Positions 8,542 to 16,731 of a stretch of DNA of 64,000 bases are shown in pieces. Origin of the DNA: Alistipes sp. (lineage in GTDB: Bacteria > Bacteroidota > Bacteroidia > Bacteroidales > Rikenellaceae); assembly GCA_017936685.1 (NCBI GenBank), contig JAGBFA010000001.1:124001-188000 (forward strand). The letters run 5' to 3'. The translations under genes were made by a program, and so were the position numbers. The number at the start of each line of letters is the position of its first letter. Position 1 is the stretch's first letter. The notes beneath the pieces are model-generated. The model had not been told where the DNA came from. It was given only the letters and a program-made list of their open reading frames with translations, and did not search any database.

Positions 8542-9711
8542 ATGATCTGGATCATATCCATACTGTCGCTCATCGCCGTGTGGCTCGACCGCACTGCCTA
8601 CCGGCGCATATACCGGCATAAAAGAGGGGCGAAGATGCTGCTTGCGGCGGCACTGACCGACAATCTGCTGCCGTTGATAATATTAGCCGTCACATTCGTG
8701 CTGCCCGATAACCCGCCATATATTGCAAAGATCTCGGCGTGGATCATGTGGTTTTACATGGCCACCGTACCCACGCGTGCAGTCTATCTTGCGTTTCGGA
8801 TATGGAGCAGACGACGACTATGGCACATCGTAGGAGGCATTGCCGCCACGACAATGCTGTTTACGCTCGTATATGGAACGGCAGTCACTCGCACCGACTA
8901 TCGCGTCGAACAGGCCACGCTGCAATGCGACGATTTGCCGGAGGCGTTCGACGGCTACACCGTGGCCTTGATTTCCGATCTGCACGTGGGATCGATGCTC
9001 TCGCCGCAAAGAGAGTGCAGGCGCATAGTCGATATCATAGACTCGTTCGATGCCGATCTTGTGGTCTTCTGCGGCGACCTTATAAATATACGTATCGAAG
9101 AGCTTACGCCGGAAATAATGGATATTCTCGGTTCGATACGATCGCGCGACGGCGTAATGTCCGTTATCGGCAATCACGATACCGGTGCTTACATCGAGGA
9201 CGAGCGGCGCACACCCGAGGCGGAAATCGAACGCCTGCGCACGGCACAGCACGACATGGGCTGGAGGCTGCTCGACAACGAAAGCATCTGGATTCGCCGC
9301 GGCGGCGACAGCATCTCCGTAAGCGGCATATCCTTCATGCCCGAATGGCACGACAGGCGACACGCGGGCAAGATGTTCGACCCTGATCTATCGCCGGTAT
9401 ATACCGGTATCGATGCCTCGGAATTCAACATCACATTGTCGCACATTCCACAGTTGTGGGACAATATCGCCGCCGAGGGCAAGGCCGACCTGACGCTCTC
9501 GGGACATATACACAGCATGCAGTTCAAGGTGCCCGCCGGCCGCCGCGGCATATCGCCGGCAAAGATATTGTACGGCAGATGGAGCGGTCTTTATCGGGAA
9601 CGCAATGCATATCTCTACATCAACGACGGCATAGGTTGCGTGGGTATTCCGGCTCGCATCGGCGCATGTCCAGAAATTACCTTTTTGGAGCTTGAATGCG
9701 ACCGAAAGTAG
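8542..9711 (+). CDS. Membrane-anchored metallophosphoesterase
   Basis: 389 residues. The N-terminal third has four hydrophobic helices (about 1-16, 37-55, 66-84 and 98-115). A calcineurin-like phosphoesterase domain follows, with the metal-site motifs DLHVG, GDLIN, GNHD and GHIHSMQ. The architecture matches the YkuE/YaeI-like membrane metallophosphoesterases of Bacteroidota, some of which act on lipid or nucleotide phosphodiesters; the substrate here is unknown. It is monocistronic, with a TATATTTG promoter box very close to the start codon. Confidence 0.88.
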   Translation: MIWIISILSLIAVWLDRTAYRRIYRHKRGAKMLLAAALTDNLLPLIILAVTFVLPDNPPYIAKISAWIMWFYMATVPTRAVYLAFRIWSRRRLWHIVGGIAATTMLFTLVYGTAVTRTDYRVEQATLQCDDLPEAFDGYTVALISDLHVGSMLSPQRECRRIVDIIDSFDADLVVFCGDLINIRIEELTPEIMDILGSIRSRDGVMSVIGNHDTGAYIEDERRTPEAEIERLRTAQHDMGWRLLDNESIWIRRGGDSISVSGISFMPEWHDRRHAGKMFDPDLSPVYTGIDASEFNITLSHIPQLWDNIAAEGKADLTLSGHIHSMQFKVPAGRRGISPAKILYGRWSGLYRERNAYLYINDGIGCVGIPARIGACPEITFLELECDRK

Positions 9712-9827
9712 GGCATTTACATTCTAAATGTAATGTATTAGCGAGCTAAATGTTCTATTTTAACACGCTCATATCTCATATGTCCGATATTTGCATTATT
9801 ATCGTATCGAGATACTGATTTTAGTTC

Positions 9828-9835
9828 TACATTTG
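9828..9835 (+). promoter_or_regulatory. -7 promoter box of the efflux operon
   Basis: TACATTTG lies 47 bases before the ATG at 9883. It is the likely promoter for the tolC-hlyD-permease-permease operon. Confidence 0.5.
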
Positions 9836-9882
9836 CACACACATAAGCACTCCTGCAAAGAGGTTAAAGAGTAAACAAAGAT

Positions 9883-11358
9883 ATGATCAAGATGAAAAAA
9901 GTATTGTTATCCATCGCACTGGCGACGATCGGTTCGTTGTCTATGGCACAGCAGCCCGGCGGTACGTTGACCTTCGACGATGCTCTGAACATCGCATTGG
10001 AGAACAACCCCTCGATCGAGGCTTTGCAACGCGAAGAGGCTGCGGCCAAACGCGAGCGTCAGGCTGCCATAGGATTGCGCATGCCGCAGATCAACGTTTT
10101 CGGAACATACACCTATTTGGGTAAAGACATAGGCATCGACTTCAATTCGTCGAAAGGGGCGATAGGGCAGGTGGCCACGGATTTCATCACGGAAGGGGTG
10201 ACCACGGGGCTGATCACGCCTCAGATGGCACAGCTGCTGCAAAGCAAGCTCTCGCCGCTGCTCGGCATGGATCTGCAATATACGATTCAGGATCGCAGCC
10301 TCGGATTCATCGGCGGAGAGGTGACCGTACCGATATTCATGGGCGGCAAGATCAACGCCGCCAACCGTGCCGCACAGATCAACGAGCAAAGCGCAATCAT
10401 GGCGGGCAACAGCACCCGCAATGCTCTTGTCTCGGAGCTTGTCGAGCGTTACTTCGGATTGTCGTTAGCCATGCAGGTGGTAGATGTGCGGCGGCAGGTG
10501 CTCGACGGTGTGGAGGTGCATCTGCACGATGCCGAAGCAATGGAGGAGCAGGGTATGATAGCCCGCAGCGAGAAGCTATACGTCGAGTTCAAACTGGCCG
10601 AGGCACAGCGCGAATTGGAGAATGCCCGCCTGCAAGTGGCCACGCTGCAAAGCGCACTGGCCAATACGCTCGGGCAGACGGTCGATACGAATCAGACACC
10701 CGTCAGCGTCATGTTCGTTTTGGATCGTCTCGAAAGCGTCGATTACTACAAGGATATGGCACGCGACAACAACCCGCTGCTCTCGCAGGTAGGGCTGAAG
10801 CGCGACCTGGCCGAGCAGGGTGTGCGTGCGCAACGCGCCGACTTCTTCCCACAGATCGTAGCCATGGGCGGCGGTACGTTCTACAACTATCAAGTGACCA
10901 ATATCCTGCCGCGATGGGCTGTCGGCATAGGCTTCAACTTCAAGATATTCGACGGTCTGAACCGCGAATACAAATACTCGGCAGCCAAGCAGACCGTCCG
11001 TCGTGTCGAGTCGTTGCAGACCAAGGCACAGCAGGACATATCGGTGCTGATCGAGAAACTCTACAACCAGTTGGTCAATTACGCCAATCAGATGACCTCG
11101 ATCGAGGCCTCGATAACCTTTGCCGAGGAGTATCTGCGCATGAAGAACGAGGCTTTTCTCGAAGGCATGTGTTCGTCGTCGGATCTGATCGATGCCGAGT
11201 TGAACTTAGCCAAGGTCAAGACCGAGCGCATGCAGGCGGCCTACGGCTACGATCTGGCATTGGCCAAGCTGCTCGAAGCGGCAGGTCTGAGCGACGAGTT
11301 CACACAATATGCACGCAGAGCCGATGCGCGCCCCATAACATTCGATTTAAATAGATAA
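9883..11358 (+). CDS. TolC-family outer-membrane efflux protein
   Basis: A 491-residue outer-membrane channel of the TolC/OEP family. It has a signal peptide (through SLSMAQ) and two OEP repeats rich in Ala/Gln/Glu coiled-coil helices, with LTFDDALNIALENNPSIEALQREE at the N-terminus as in the family. It would form the trimeric exit duct for the adaptor and inner-membrane permeases encoded directly downstream (15- and 10-base gaps). The second ATG at 9892 is an equally good start. First gene of a four-gene operon. Confidence 0.93.
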   Translation: MIKMKKVLLSIALATIGSLSMAQQPGGTLTFDDALNIALENNPSIEALQREEAAAKRERQAAIGLRMPQINVFGTYTYLGKDIGIDFNSSKGAIGQVATDFITEGVTTGLITPQMAQLLQSKLSPLLGMDLQYTIQDRSLGFIGGEVTVPIFMGGKINAANRAAQINEQSAIMAGNSTRNALVSELVERYFGLSLAMQVVDVRRQVLDGVEVHLHDAEAMEEQGMIARSEKLYVEFKLAEAQRELENARLQVATLQSALANTLGQTVDTNQTPVSVMFVLDRLESVDYYKDMARDNNPLLSQVGLKRDLAEQGVRAQRADFFPQIVAMGGGTFYNYQVTNILPRWAVGIGFNFKIFDGLNREYKYSAAKQTVRRVESLQTKAQQDISVLIEKLYNQLVNYANQMTSIEASITFAEEYLRMKNEAFLEGMCSSSDLIDAELNLAKVKTERMQAAYGYDLALAKLLEAAGLSDEFTQYARRADARPITFDLNR

Positions 11359-11373
11359 AAACGCAATAATCAG

Positions 11374-12360
11374 ATGAAAAAGAAAAACATTATCGCTATC
11401 GTAATCGCTCTGTCGGTAATAGTGGTTATGATCATCGTGGCCGATCGCATAATCGAGCGCAAGGAGCCCACGTACATACAGGGAACCGTCGAGTGCAAGA
11501 CCTACAAAGCCTCGTCGAAAATAGCAGGACGCATCGACTCGATGTTGGTCGAGGAGGGACAGCGCGTAGCAAAGGGCGAAGTGCTCTACACCATCTCAAC
11601 GCCCGAGCTCAATGCCAAGCTCATTCAGGCCGAGGCCGTTCGCAGTGCAGCCGAAGCCATGAACAAGAAGGCCGACAAGGGGGCGCGCAAGCCTCAGTTG
11701 GAGGCGGCCAAAAGCATGTGGCAGAAGGCCGAGGCCGGACTCGATCTGGCACAGAAGACCTACGACCGCGTCAAGGCTCTTTACGACAAGGGCGTAGCTC
11801 CCAAACAGAAACTCGATGAAGCGCAGGCCAATCTCGATGCTATGCGCGCCACGGCACAGGCCGCCAAGGCACAGTGGGATCTGGCTTTGGACGGTGCTTC
11901 CAGCGAGGAGAAAGATGCCACGGCGGCACAGGTGCGTCAGGCACAAGGCGTGGTCGACGAGGTGGAGTCGTATCTGAGCGACGCTTTGGTCACCTCGCCC
12001 GTTACAGGCGAGATCTCGACGATCATCTCCGAGGCCGGCGAGTTGGTCGGTACGGGTTATCCCGTCGTGACGATTCTCGACATGAGCGACACATGGGTTG
12101 TATTCAACATCAAGGAGACCATGATGCCCAAGATCAAGATGGGAAAACGCTTCACGGGCAATGTTCCGGCACTGGGCCGCGACGTTGAGTTCGAGGTGAA
12201 TTACATCGCCCCCGAAGCCGACTTCGCCACATGGAACGCAACGCGCACACAGGGAGGATTCGACATTCGCACCTTCGCCGTCAAGGCGAAGCCCGTATCG
12301 GAGCAGGGCGACATGCGTCCGGGCATGAGCGTCATAGTCGACTGGGACAAGATAGATTAA
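11374..12360 (+). CDS. HlyD-family periplasmic adaptor (membrane fusion protein)
   Basis: 328 residues with one N-terminal membrane helix (about 6-24). A split biotinyl-lipoyl domain (KIAGRIDSMLVEEGQRVAKGEVLY and, after the hairpin, TSPVTGEISTIISEAGELV) flanks a long coiled-coil hairpin (about 80-195). A beta-barrel part ends in MRPGMSVIVDWDKID. It links the TolC-like channel to the inner-membrane permeases. The family match and operon position are both clear; the exported substrate is not known. Confidence 0.93.
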   Translation: MKKKNIIAIVIALSVIVVMIIVADRIIERKEPTYIQGTVECKTYKASSKIAGRIDSMLVEEGQRVAKGEVLYTISTPELNAKLIQAEAVRSAAEAMNKKADKGARKPQLEAAKSMWQKAEAGLDLAQKTYDRVKALYDKGVAPKQKLDEAQANLDAMRATAQAAKAQWDLALDGASSEEKDATAAQVRQAQGVVDEVESYLSDALVTSPVTGEISTIISEAGELVGTGYPVVTILDMSDTWVVFNIKETMMPKIKMGKRFTGNVPALGRDVEFEVNYIAPEADFATWNATRTQGGFDIRTFAVKAKPVSEQGDMRPGMSVIVDWDKID

Positions 12361-12370
12361 CCGACAGGAT

Positions 12371-13549
12371 ATGTTCGTCTTTTTCCATAACATGCTCGCC
12401 GTTTTCAGACGAGAGTTAGGGCACATGGTACATCACCGAATGTACCGTATGCTTACTATCGTGCTGCCGGTGATCTCGTTCGCCTTCTTCGCCGTACTGT
12501 TCGACAACGGAGCCATAAACAAACTGCCCGTAGCCATACTCGACGAAGACCACACTCCGCTTTCACGCAAACTGTCGATGATGATAGGCGAGGCACCCGG
12601 TGTTCTGAGGGCATACGACATCGGCGACATGGCCGAGGGCGAGCGGCTTATGCACGAGGGAAAGATATCGGGCATAGTACAGATTCCCGACAATTTCGAG
12701 AGCGACATCTACGGCAACGAGCAGACGCACGTCGATGCCTACATATCCGGCACCAACATATCGGTTAACGGCATGTTGTCCAAAGATATACAGACCACCG
12801 TGCAGACATTCGCCGCAGGCATACAGCTCACTAAGCTGCAAGCGGCCGGACTTACGGCATATCAGGCCATGGCACAGGTCATGCCCATACGCTTCTCCAA
12901 ACACGTCATATCAAATCCATATCTCAACTACGGGTACTATCTGGCACCTATTTTCATGTTGATGATGCTGATGATATTCACCGTATTGACCACGATCTAC
13001 GCCATCGGCCGCGAACTCCGCTACTCGACCGCCGGCGAGTGGATCGCCACAGGCGGCGGCAGCATCACCGCATCGCTATTAGGCAAGACACTGCCCATAA
13101 CGTTCATCATGACGATTTTGGCACAGGTGATGTTCGTCATCATGTTCCGCAGCGTCGGTGCGCCGCTCAACGGCAGCTATTGGGTATTGCTGGCGGGAGT
13201 GGAGCTGTTCATCATCAGCTACCAGGCCATCGCCGTATTCATCATCACTGTGTTGGGCAATCTGCGTCTGGGACTCTCCATCGGCGGAGGCTATTCGGTG
13301 CTGGCATTCACATTCTCGGGGCTCACATTCCCGATCATGGCCATGTATCCGATCATGCAGGCCGCATCTAAGATCTTTCCGTTCACCTACTTTACGGAGA
13401 TATTCATCGATCAGGCCATGCGCGGAGCACCGAGCGTCTATTCTATAAAACCGCTCATCTGCATGGCCGTGTTCATAGTTTTGCCGATGATGGTCATGCC
13501 GCGCCTGCGCAAGATTGCAACCGACAGTAAATATTGGGGGAAATTATAG
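12371..13549 (+). CDS. ABC-2 type permease (YhhJ/YbhR-like), first of a pair
   Basis: A 392-residue inner-membrane permease of the ABC-2 family. One helix lies near the N-terminus (about 27-45), then a large periplasmic domain (about 50-190), then five more helices. LGKTLPITFIM and LRLGLSIGGGYSVLAFTFSGLTFPIMAMYP are family-like. It starts 10 bases after the hlyD gene. No ATP-binding domain is fused to it or encoded in the operon, so the energy source is unclear: an ATPase must come from elsewhere, or the pair works differently. Confidence 0.88.
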   Translation: MFVFFHNMLAVFRRELGHMVHHRMYRMLTIVLPVISFAFFAVLFDNGAINKLPVAILDEDHTPLSRKLSMMIGEAPGVLRAYDIGDMAEGERLMHEGKISGIVQIPDNFESDIYGNEQTHVDAYISGTNISVNGMLSKDIQTTVQTFAAGIQLTKLQAAGLTAYQAMAQVMPIRFSKHVISNPYLNYGYYLAPIFMLMMLMIFTVLTTIYAIGRELRYSTAGEWIATGGGSITASLLGKTLPITFIMTILAQVMFVIMFRSVGAPLNGSYWVLLAGVELFIISYQAIAVFIITVLGNLRLGLSIGGGYSVLAFTFSGLTFPIMAMYPIMQAASKIFPFTYFTEIFIDQAMRGAPSVYSIKPLICMAVFIVLPMMVMPRLRKIATDSKYWGKL

Positions 13550-13551
13550 CT

Positions 13552-14814
13552 ATGAGGAGCATAGGACACATACTGAAAACATACTGGCGGCAATTCGTAT
13601 CGGTTACTGGCAACGAACTGCGCAACATCTTCACCGATGCCGGCGTATTGCTCGTGGTCGTGCTGGCCATATTCATCTACACGACTATCTATTCGTGCGC
13701 CTACGGCACGCAGGTACTGCGCAATGTTCCGCTGGGCGTGGTCGACATGTGCAAGACTCCCGAGAGCCGTGCGCTGATAAACACATTCAGCTCGGGGCCT
13801 AACACCGTAGTCGCCTACGAACCGGCATCTATGGCCGAGGCCGAAGAGATGTTCTTCGCACGCAAGATATACGGCATAGTCTACATTCCGTCCGACTATT
13901 CGAAGAACCTCTACGGAGGCATGCAGGCCAACGTGAGTCTCTATCTCGACGGCAGCTATCTGCTGATGTACCGACAGGCGTTCCAGGAGCTTGTCGCGGG
14001 CATAGGTACCACGGGAGCCATGGTCGAAGTGCAGCGGCTGATATCGAAAGGTACCAACGCGCAGATAACCAAATCGACCGTACAGCCTATAATATATCAG
14101 ACGCACAACATGTTCAATCCCTATCTGGGATACGGATCGTTCGTCATGCCGGCCATCATCATCGTCATCATACAGCAGACGCTGCTCATCGGTATCGGCA
14201 TGCTGGGCGGCACGTGGCGCGAACACGGACTTTACGACAAGCTGCGTCCGGCAGGCGAACGGCGCATGGCCACGCTGCCGATCGTGCTCGGCAAGGCCAC
14301 GGCATACGCCATGATCTACACCGTGACGCTTCTGATCATACTCAACGTCCTGTACAGGATCTTCGGATTCCCGATGAACGGCCGCACAGCCGACATCATA
14401 GCCTTCATGATCCCGTATCTGCTGGCCTGCATATTCCTCAGCATAGCCGTCTCGACCCTGTTCCGCAGCCGTGAAAGCTCTCTGCTGCTCTTGTTGTGGA
14501 CATCTATTCCGATATTGCTGCTCAGCGGTGCATCGTATCCGCGCGAGGCCATTCCCGACTGGCTCTACGCCATGGGTAAGATATTCCCGAGCAGCAGCGG
14601 TGTCGAAGGCTTCATCAGATTGCAGACCATGGGAGCATCGTATATCGAGGTGCTGCCTCAGATCAGGATACTGTGGATTCTTACGATCATCTATGCCGGT
14701 CTGGCCTGCATAGGCATACACGTCATAACGACCGGTAATCTGAGCGAACAGATCAAGGCGCGCGTAAAAATGCGCATGGCTACGCTCAAAAATAAAATCG
14801 AGGTTCAGCAATAG
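13552..14814 (+). CDS. ABC-2 type permease, second of a pair
   Basis: A 420-residue ABC-2 permease with the same plan as its upstream neighbour: an N-terminal helix (about 25-43), a periplasmic domain, then five helices including SSLLLLLWTSIPILLLSGASYP. The ATG at 13552 is preferred because GGGGGAAAT lies just upstream, a rare recognisable ribosome-binding site in this window; the frame could open at 13534, overlapping the previous gene. The two permeases probably form a heterodimer. The operon ends at a strong terminator. Confidence 0.88.
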   Translation: MRSIGHILKTYWRQFVSVTGNELRNIFTDAGVLLVVVLAIFIYTTIYSCAYGTQVLRNVPLGVVDMCKTPESRALINTFSSGPNTVVAYEPASMAEAEEMFFARKIYGIVYIPSDYSKNLYGGMQANVSLYLDGSYLLMYRQAFQELVAGIGTTGAMVEVQRLISKGTNAQITKSTVQPIIYQTHNMFNPYLGYGSFVMPAIIIVIIQQTLLIGIGMLGGTWREHGLYDKLRPAGERRMATLPIVLGKATAYAMIYTVTLLIILNVLYRIFGFPMNGRTADIIAFMIPYLLACIFLSIAVSTLFRSRESSLLLLLWTSIPILLLSGASYPREAIPDWLYAMGKIFPSSSGVEGFIRLQTMGASYIEVLPQIRILWILTIIYAGLACIGIHVITTGNLSEQIKARVKMRMATLKNKIEVQQ

Positions 14815-14836
14815 TCCGTCGCCATCGGATAACCGA

Positions 14837-14868
14837 TACGGTCGCAAATTACTTGCGACCGTATTTTT
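14837..14868 (+). terminator. Terminator of the efflux operon
   Basis: TACGGTCGCAA (14837-14847) and TTGCGACCGTA (14853-14863) form a perfect 11-bp stem with a five-base loop, followed by TTTTT. Confidence 0.9.
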
Positions 14869-14973
14869 ATTATAGCAGTAACATTGCGGCATGGCTCGCC
14901 GAAAAAACAGCGGAAGGCAACCTCGGTACGATCAAATGTTTTGTTGTATATAAAAAGAAATCAATTAAATGTG

Positions 14974-15004
14974 TTTGCGAATTACGAAAAAATTACTACT
15001 TTTG
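14974..15004 (+). promoter_or_regulatory. Promoter of the candidate small RNA
   Basis: TTTG (14974-14977), a 19-base spacer, then TACTTTTG (14997-15004), a full consensus match. The expected start (about 15010) coincides with the first bases of the closing stem of the RNA. Confidence 0.75.
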
Positions 15005-15009
15005 CGTCG

Positions 15010-15144
15010 ATCCGACTAAATCGATGACGGCACTTTGCCGAGAACCTTGCTCACACCGTGGACATGTGTCCCCAACGGTGAGTGAGGTTATACTCGGTTT
15101 AGTCGGATCATACTAAACATATGAAGTTGGGGACACTTTTTTTT
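15010..15144 (+). ncRNA. Candidate structured small RNA, about 135 nt, unassigned
   Basis: A consensus promoter points into a sequence whose first bases, GATCCGACTAAA (15009-15020), pair perfectly with TTTAGTCGGATC (15098-15109). Inside lie a small hairpin CGGCA/TGCCG, then CCGAG/CTCGG, then the arm AACCT..CTCAC..CCG against CGGTGAGTGAGGTT. The RNA ends in GTTGGGGACAC (15126-15136) plus eight T. That terminal arm is a perfect 11-bp complement of GTGTCCCCAAC (15066-15076) in the apical loop, which gives a pseudoknot or a mutually exclusive fold. No gene follows on the same strand, so it is not a leader. The SRP RNA core motif is absent despite the neighbouring ffh. It could be a known Bacteroidales RNA family or 6S-like. 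Confidence 0.7.
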
Positions 15145-15166
15145 ATTCGTCTCAACGCATAAAACA

Positions 15167-15198
15167 ATCGGGGAGCAGTCATTGACATGCTCCCCGAT
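15167..15198 (-). terminator. Terminator of ffh
   Basis: ATCGGGGAGCA (15167-15177) and TGCTCCCCGAT (15188-15198) form a perfect 11-bp stem. On the minus strand TGTTTT follows. It lies 56 bases after the ffh stop codon. Confidence 0.8.
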
Positions 15199-15254
15199 GA
15201 TTTTCCGTAAGAAACGGATACCCGTATGCCGGACATCTTCCCGCCAGCGATCTT

Positions 15255-16580
15255 CTAACGCCGCGGACGCATGCCCATAGGCATCTTCAACTTGCCGCCG
15301 GCCACCGTCTTCATCATCTTGCGTGTATCGTCGAACTGCTTTAAGAGTCGGTTGACGTCCTGCACCGTGGTGCCGCTGCCCTTGGCTATACGCTCGCGGC
15401 GGCGGGCATTGATTATATCGGGATTCTCGCGCTCGGCCGGAGTCATCGAGTCGATGATAGCCTCGGTCTGCTTGAAAGCGTCGTCGGGAATATCGACGTT
15501 CTTCAACGCCTTGCCCATGCCCGGGATCATCGAGGCGAGATCTTTCAGATTGCCCATCTTCTTGATCTGCGCTATTTGATCGCGGAAATCGTTGAAGTTG
15601 AACTGGTTTTTGATAAGTTTCTTTTTGAGCTTGCGGGCCTCCTCCTCGTCGAACTGCTCCTGCGCACGCTCCACGAGCGATACTACGTCGCCCATGCCCA
15701 ATATACGATCGGCCATGCGCTCGGGGTGGAACACCTGCAAAGCGTCCATCTTCTCGCCGCTCGATATGAACTTCAACGGCTTGTCGACAACCGAACGGAT
15801 CGATATCGCGGCACCGCCTCGCGTATCGCCGTCGAGCTTGGTGAGCACCACGCCATCGAAATCGAGACGGTCGTTGAACTCCTTGGCCGTATTGACAGCG
15901 TCCTGACCGGTCATCGAATCGACCACGAAGAGCGTCTCGCTCGGCTTGACGGCAGCCTTTATGGCCGTAATCTCGCGCATCATCGTCTCATCGACAGCCA
16001 GACGGCCGGCCGTATCGACTATGACGACGTTGTACGACTTCTGACGGGCATACTTTATGGCGTTCTCGGCAATGGCCACAGGATCGGTGTTTCCCGGCTC
16101 GGTATATACCTCCACACCAATCTGCGCACCCAGCACCTGCAACTGGTCGATGGCTGCGGGACGATAGACGTCGCCGGCGACCAACAGCACCTGACGGCCG
16201 CGCTTGCTCTTTATGTGTGCGGCCAGCTTGCCCGAGAACGTGGTCTTACCCGAACCTTGCAGACCGGCGATAAGTATCACCGCGGGATTGCCCTCCAAAC
16301 GGATATCGGTAGCAGTACCGCCCATCAGTGCGGCCAGCTCGTCGCGCACGATCTTGGTCATCATCTGGCCCGGCTTGACAGAGCGTAGCACGTCCTGACC
16401 CAAAGCCTTCTGCTTCACCTCGTCGGTAAACGACTTGGCTACTTTGTAGTTGACATCGGCATCGATCAGCGCACGGCGAATCTCTTTGAGAGTCTCGGCC
16501 ACATTGATCTCGGTGATGCGTCCCTCGCCTTTGAGTATTCGAAACGATCGTTCGAGTTTATCGGTTAAATTTTCAAACAT
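15255..16580 (-). CDS. ffh: Signal recognition particle GTPase Ffh
   Basis: A 441-residue SRP54 homologue that binds signal peptides and SRP RNA and delivers nascent membrane proteins to FtsY. The N domain occupies about 1-85. The G domain has its P-loop GLQGSGKTT at 106-114, plus DTAGR and TKLDGDTRGGA. The C-terminal M domain (about 300-441) is Met-rich with SMIPGMGK and GSGTTVQDVNRLLKQF, and a basic tail KMPMGMRPRR. Length is typical. It is monocistronic, with a minus-strand promoter box at 16615-16622. Confidence 0.97.
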   Translation of the reverse strand: MFENLTDKLERSFRILKGEGRITEINVAETLKEIRRALIDADVNYKVAKSFTDEVKQKALGQDVLRSVKPGQMMTKIVRDELAALMGGTATDIRLEGNPAVILIAGLQGSGKTTFSGKLAAHIKSKRGRQVLLVAGDVYRPAAIDQLQVLGAQIGVEVYTEPGNTDPVAIAENAIKYARQKSYNVVIVDTAGRLAVDETMMREITAIKAAVKPSETLFVVDSMTGQDAVNTAKEFNDRLDFDGVVLTKLDGDTRGGAAISIRSVVDKPLKFISSGEKMDALQVFHPERMADRILGMGDVVSLVERAQEQFDEEEARKLKKKLIKNQFNFNDFRDQIAQIKKMGNLKDLASMIPGMGKALKNVDIPDDAFKQTEAIIDSMTPAERENPDIINARRRERIAKGSGTTVQDVNRLLKQFDDTRKMMKTVAGGKLKMPMGMRPRR

Positions 16581-16614
16581 ATATATCTATTTTTTAATTT
16601 TCCGCATTTCCCGA

Positions 16615-16622
16615 CAAAAATA
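16615..16622 (-). promoter_or_regulatory. -7 promoter box of ffh
   Basis: TATTTTTG on the minus strand, about 35 bases upstream of the ffh ATG at 16580. No clear -33 TTTG was found. Confidence 0.45.
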
Positions 16623-16731
16623 GTAAAAACACTGCTATTAAGCAAATAAATCCGTCCGATAACTGCCGGCGGCACACTATTTCGGGTGGCATATTTATTG
16701 AGTCCGACATGACACATAACCGTTTGAACAT

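Noticed and set aside
13438..14892. Minus-strand frame of 484 codons opposite the second ABC-2 permease
   Set aside because: It shadows two clear permease genes and has the low-complexity composition of an antisense frame.
15023..15115. Small ORF (MTALCREPCSH...) inside the candidate small RNA
   Set aside because: It runs through the paired segments of the RNA and resembles no leader peptide; the RNA structure explains the sequence better.
15010..15144. SRP (4.5S) RNA, suggested by the neighbouring ffh gene
   Set aside because: The conserved helix-8 core with its GGAAG and GCAG sides is not present on either strand in this interval.
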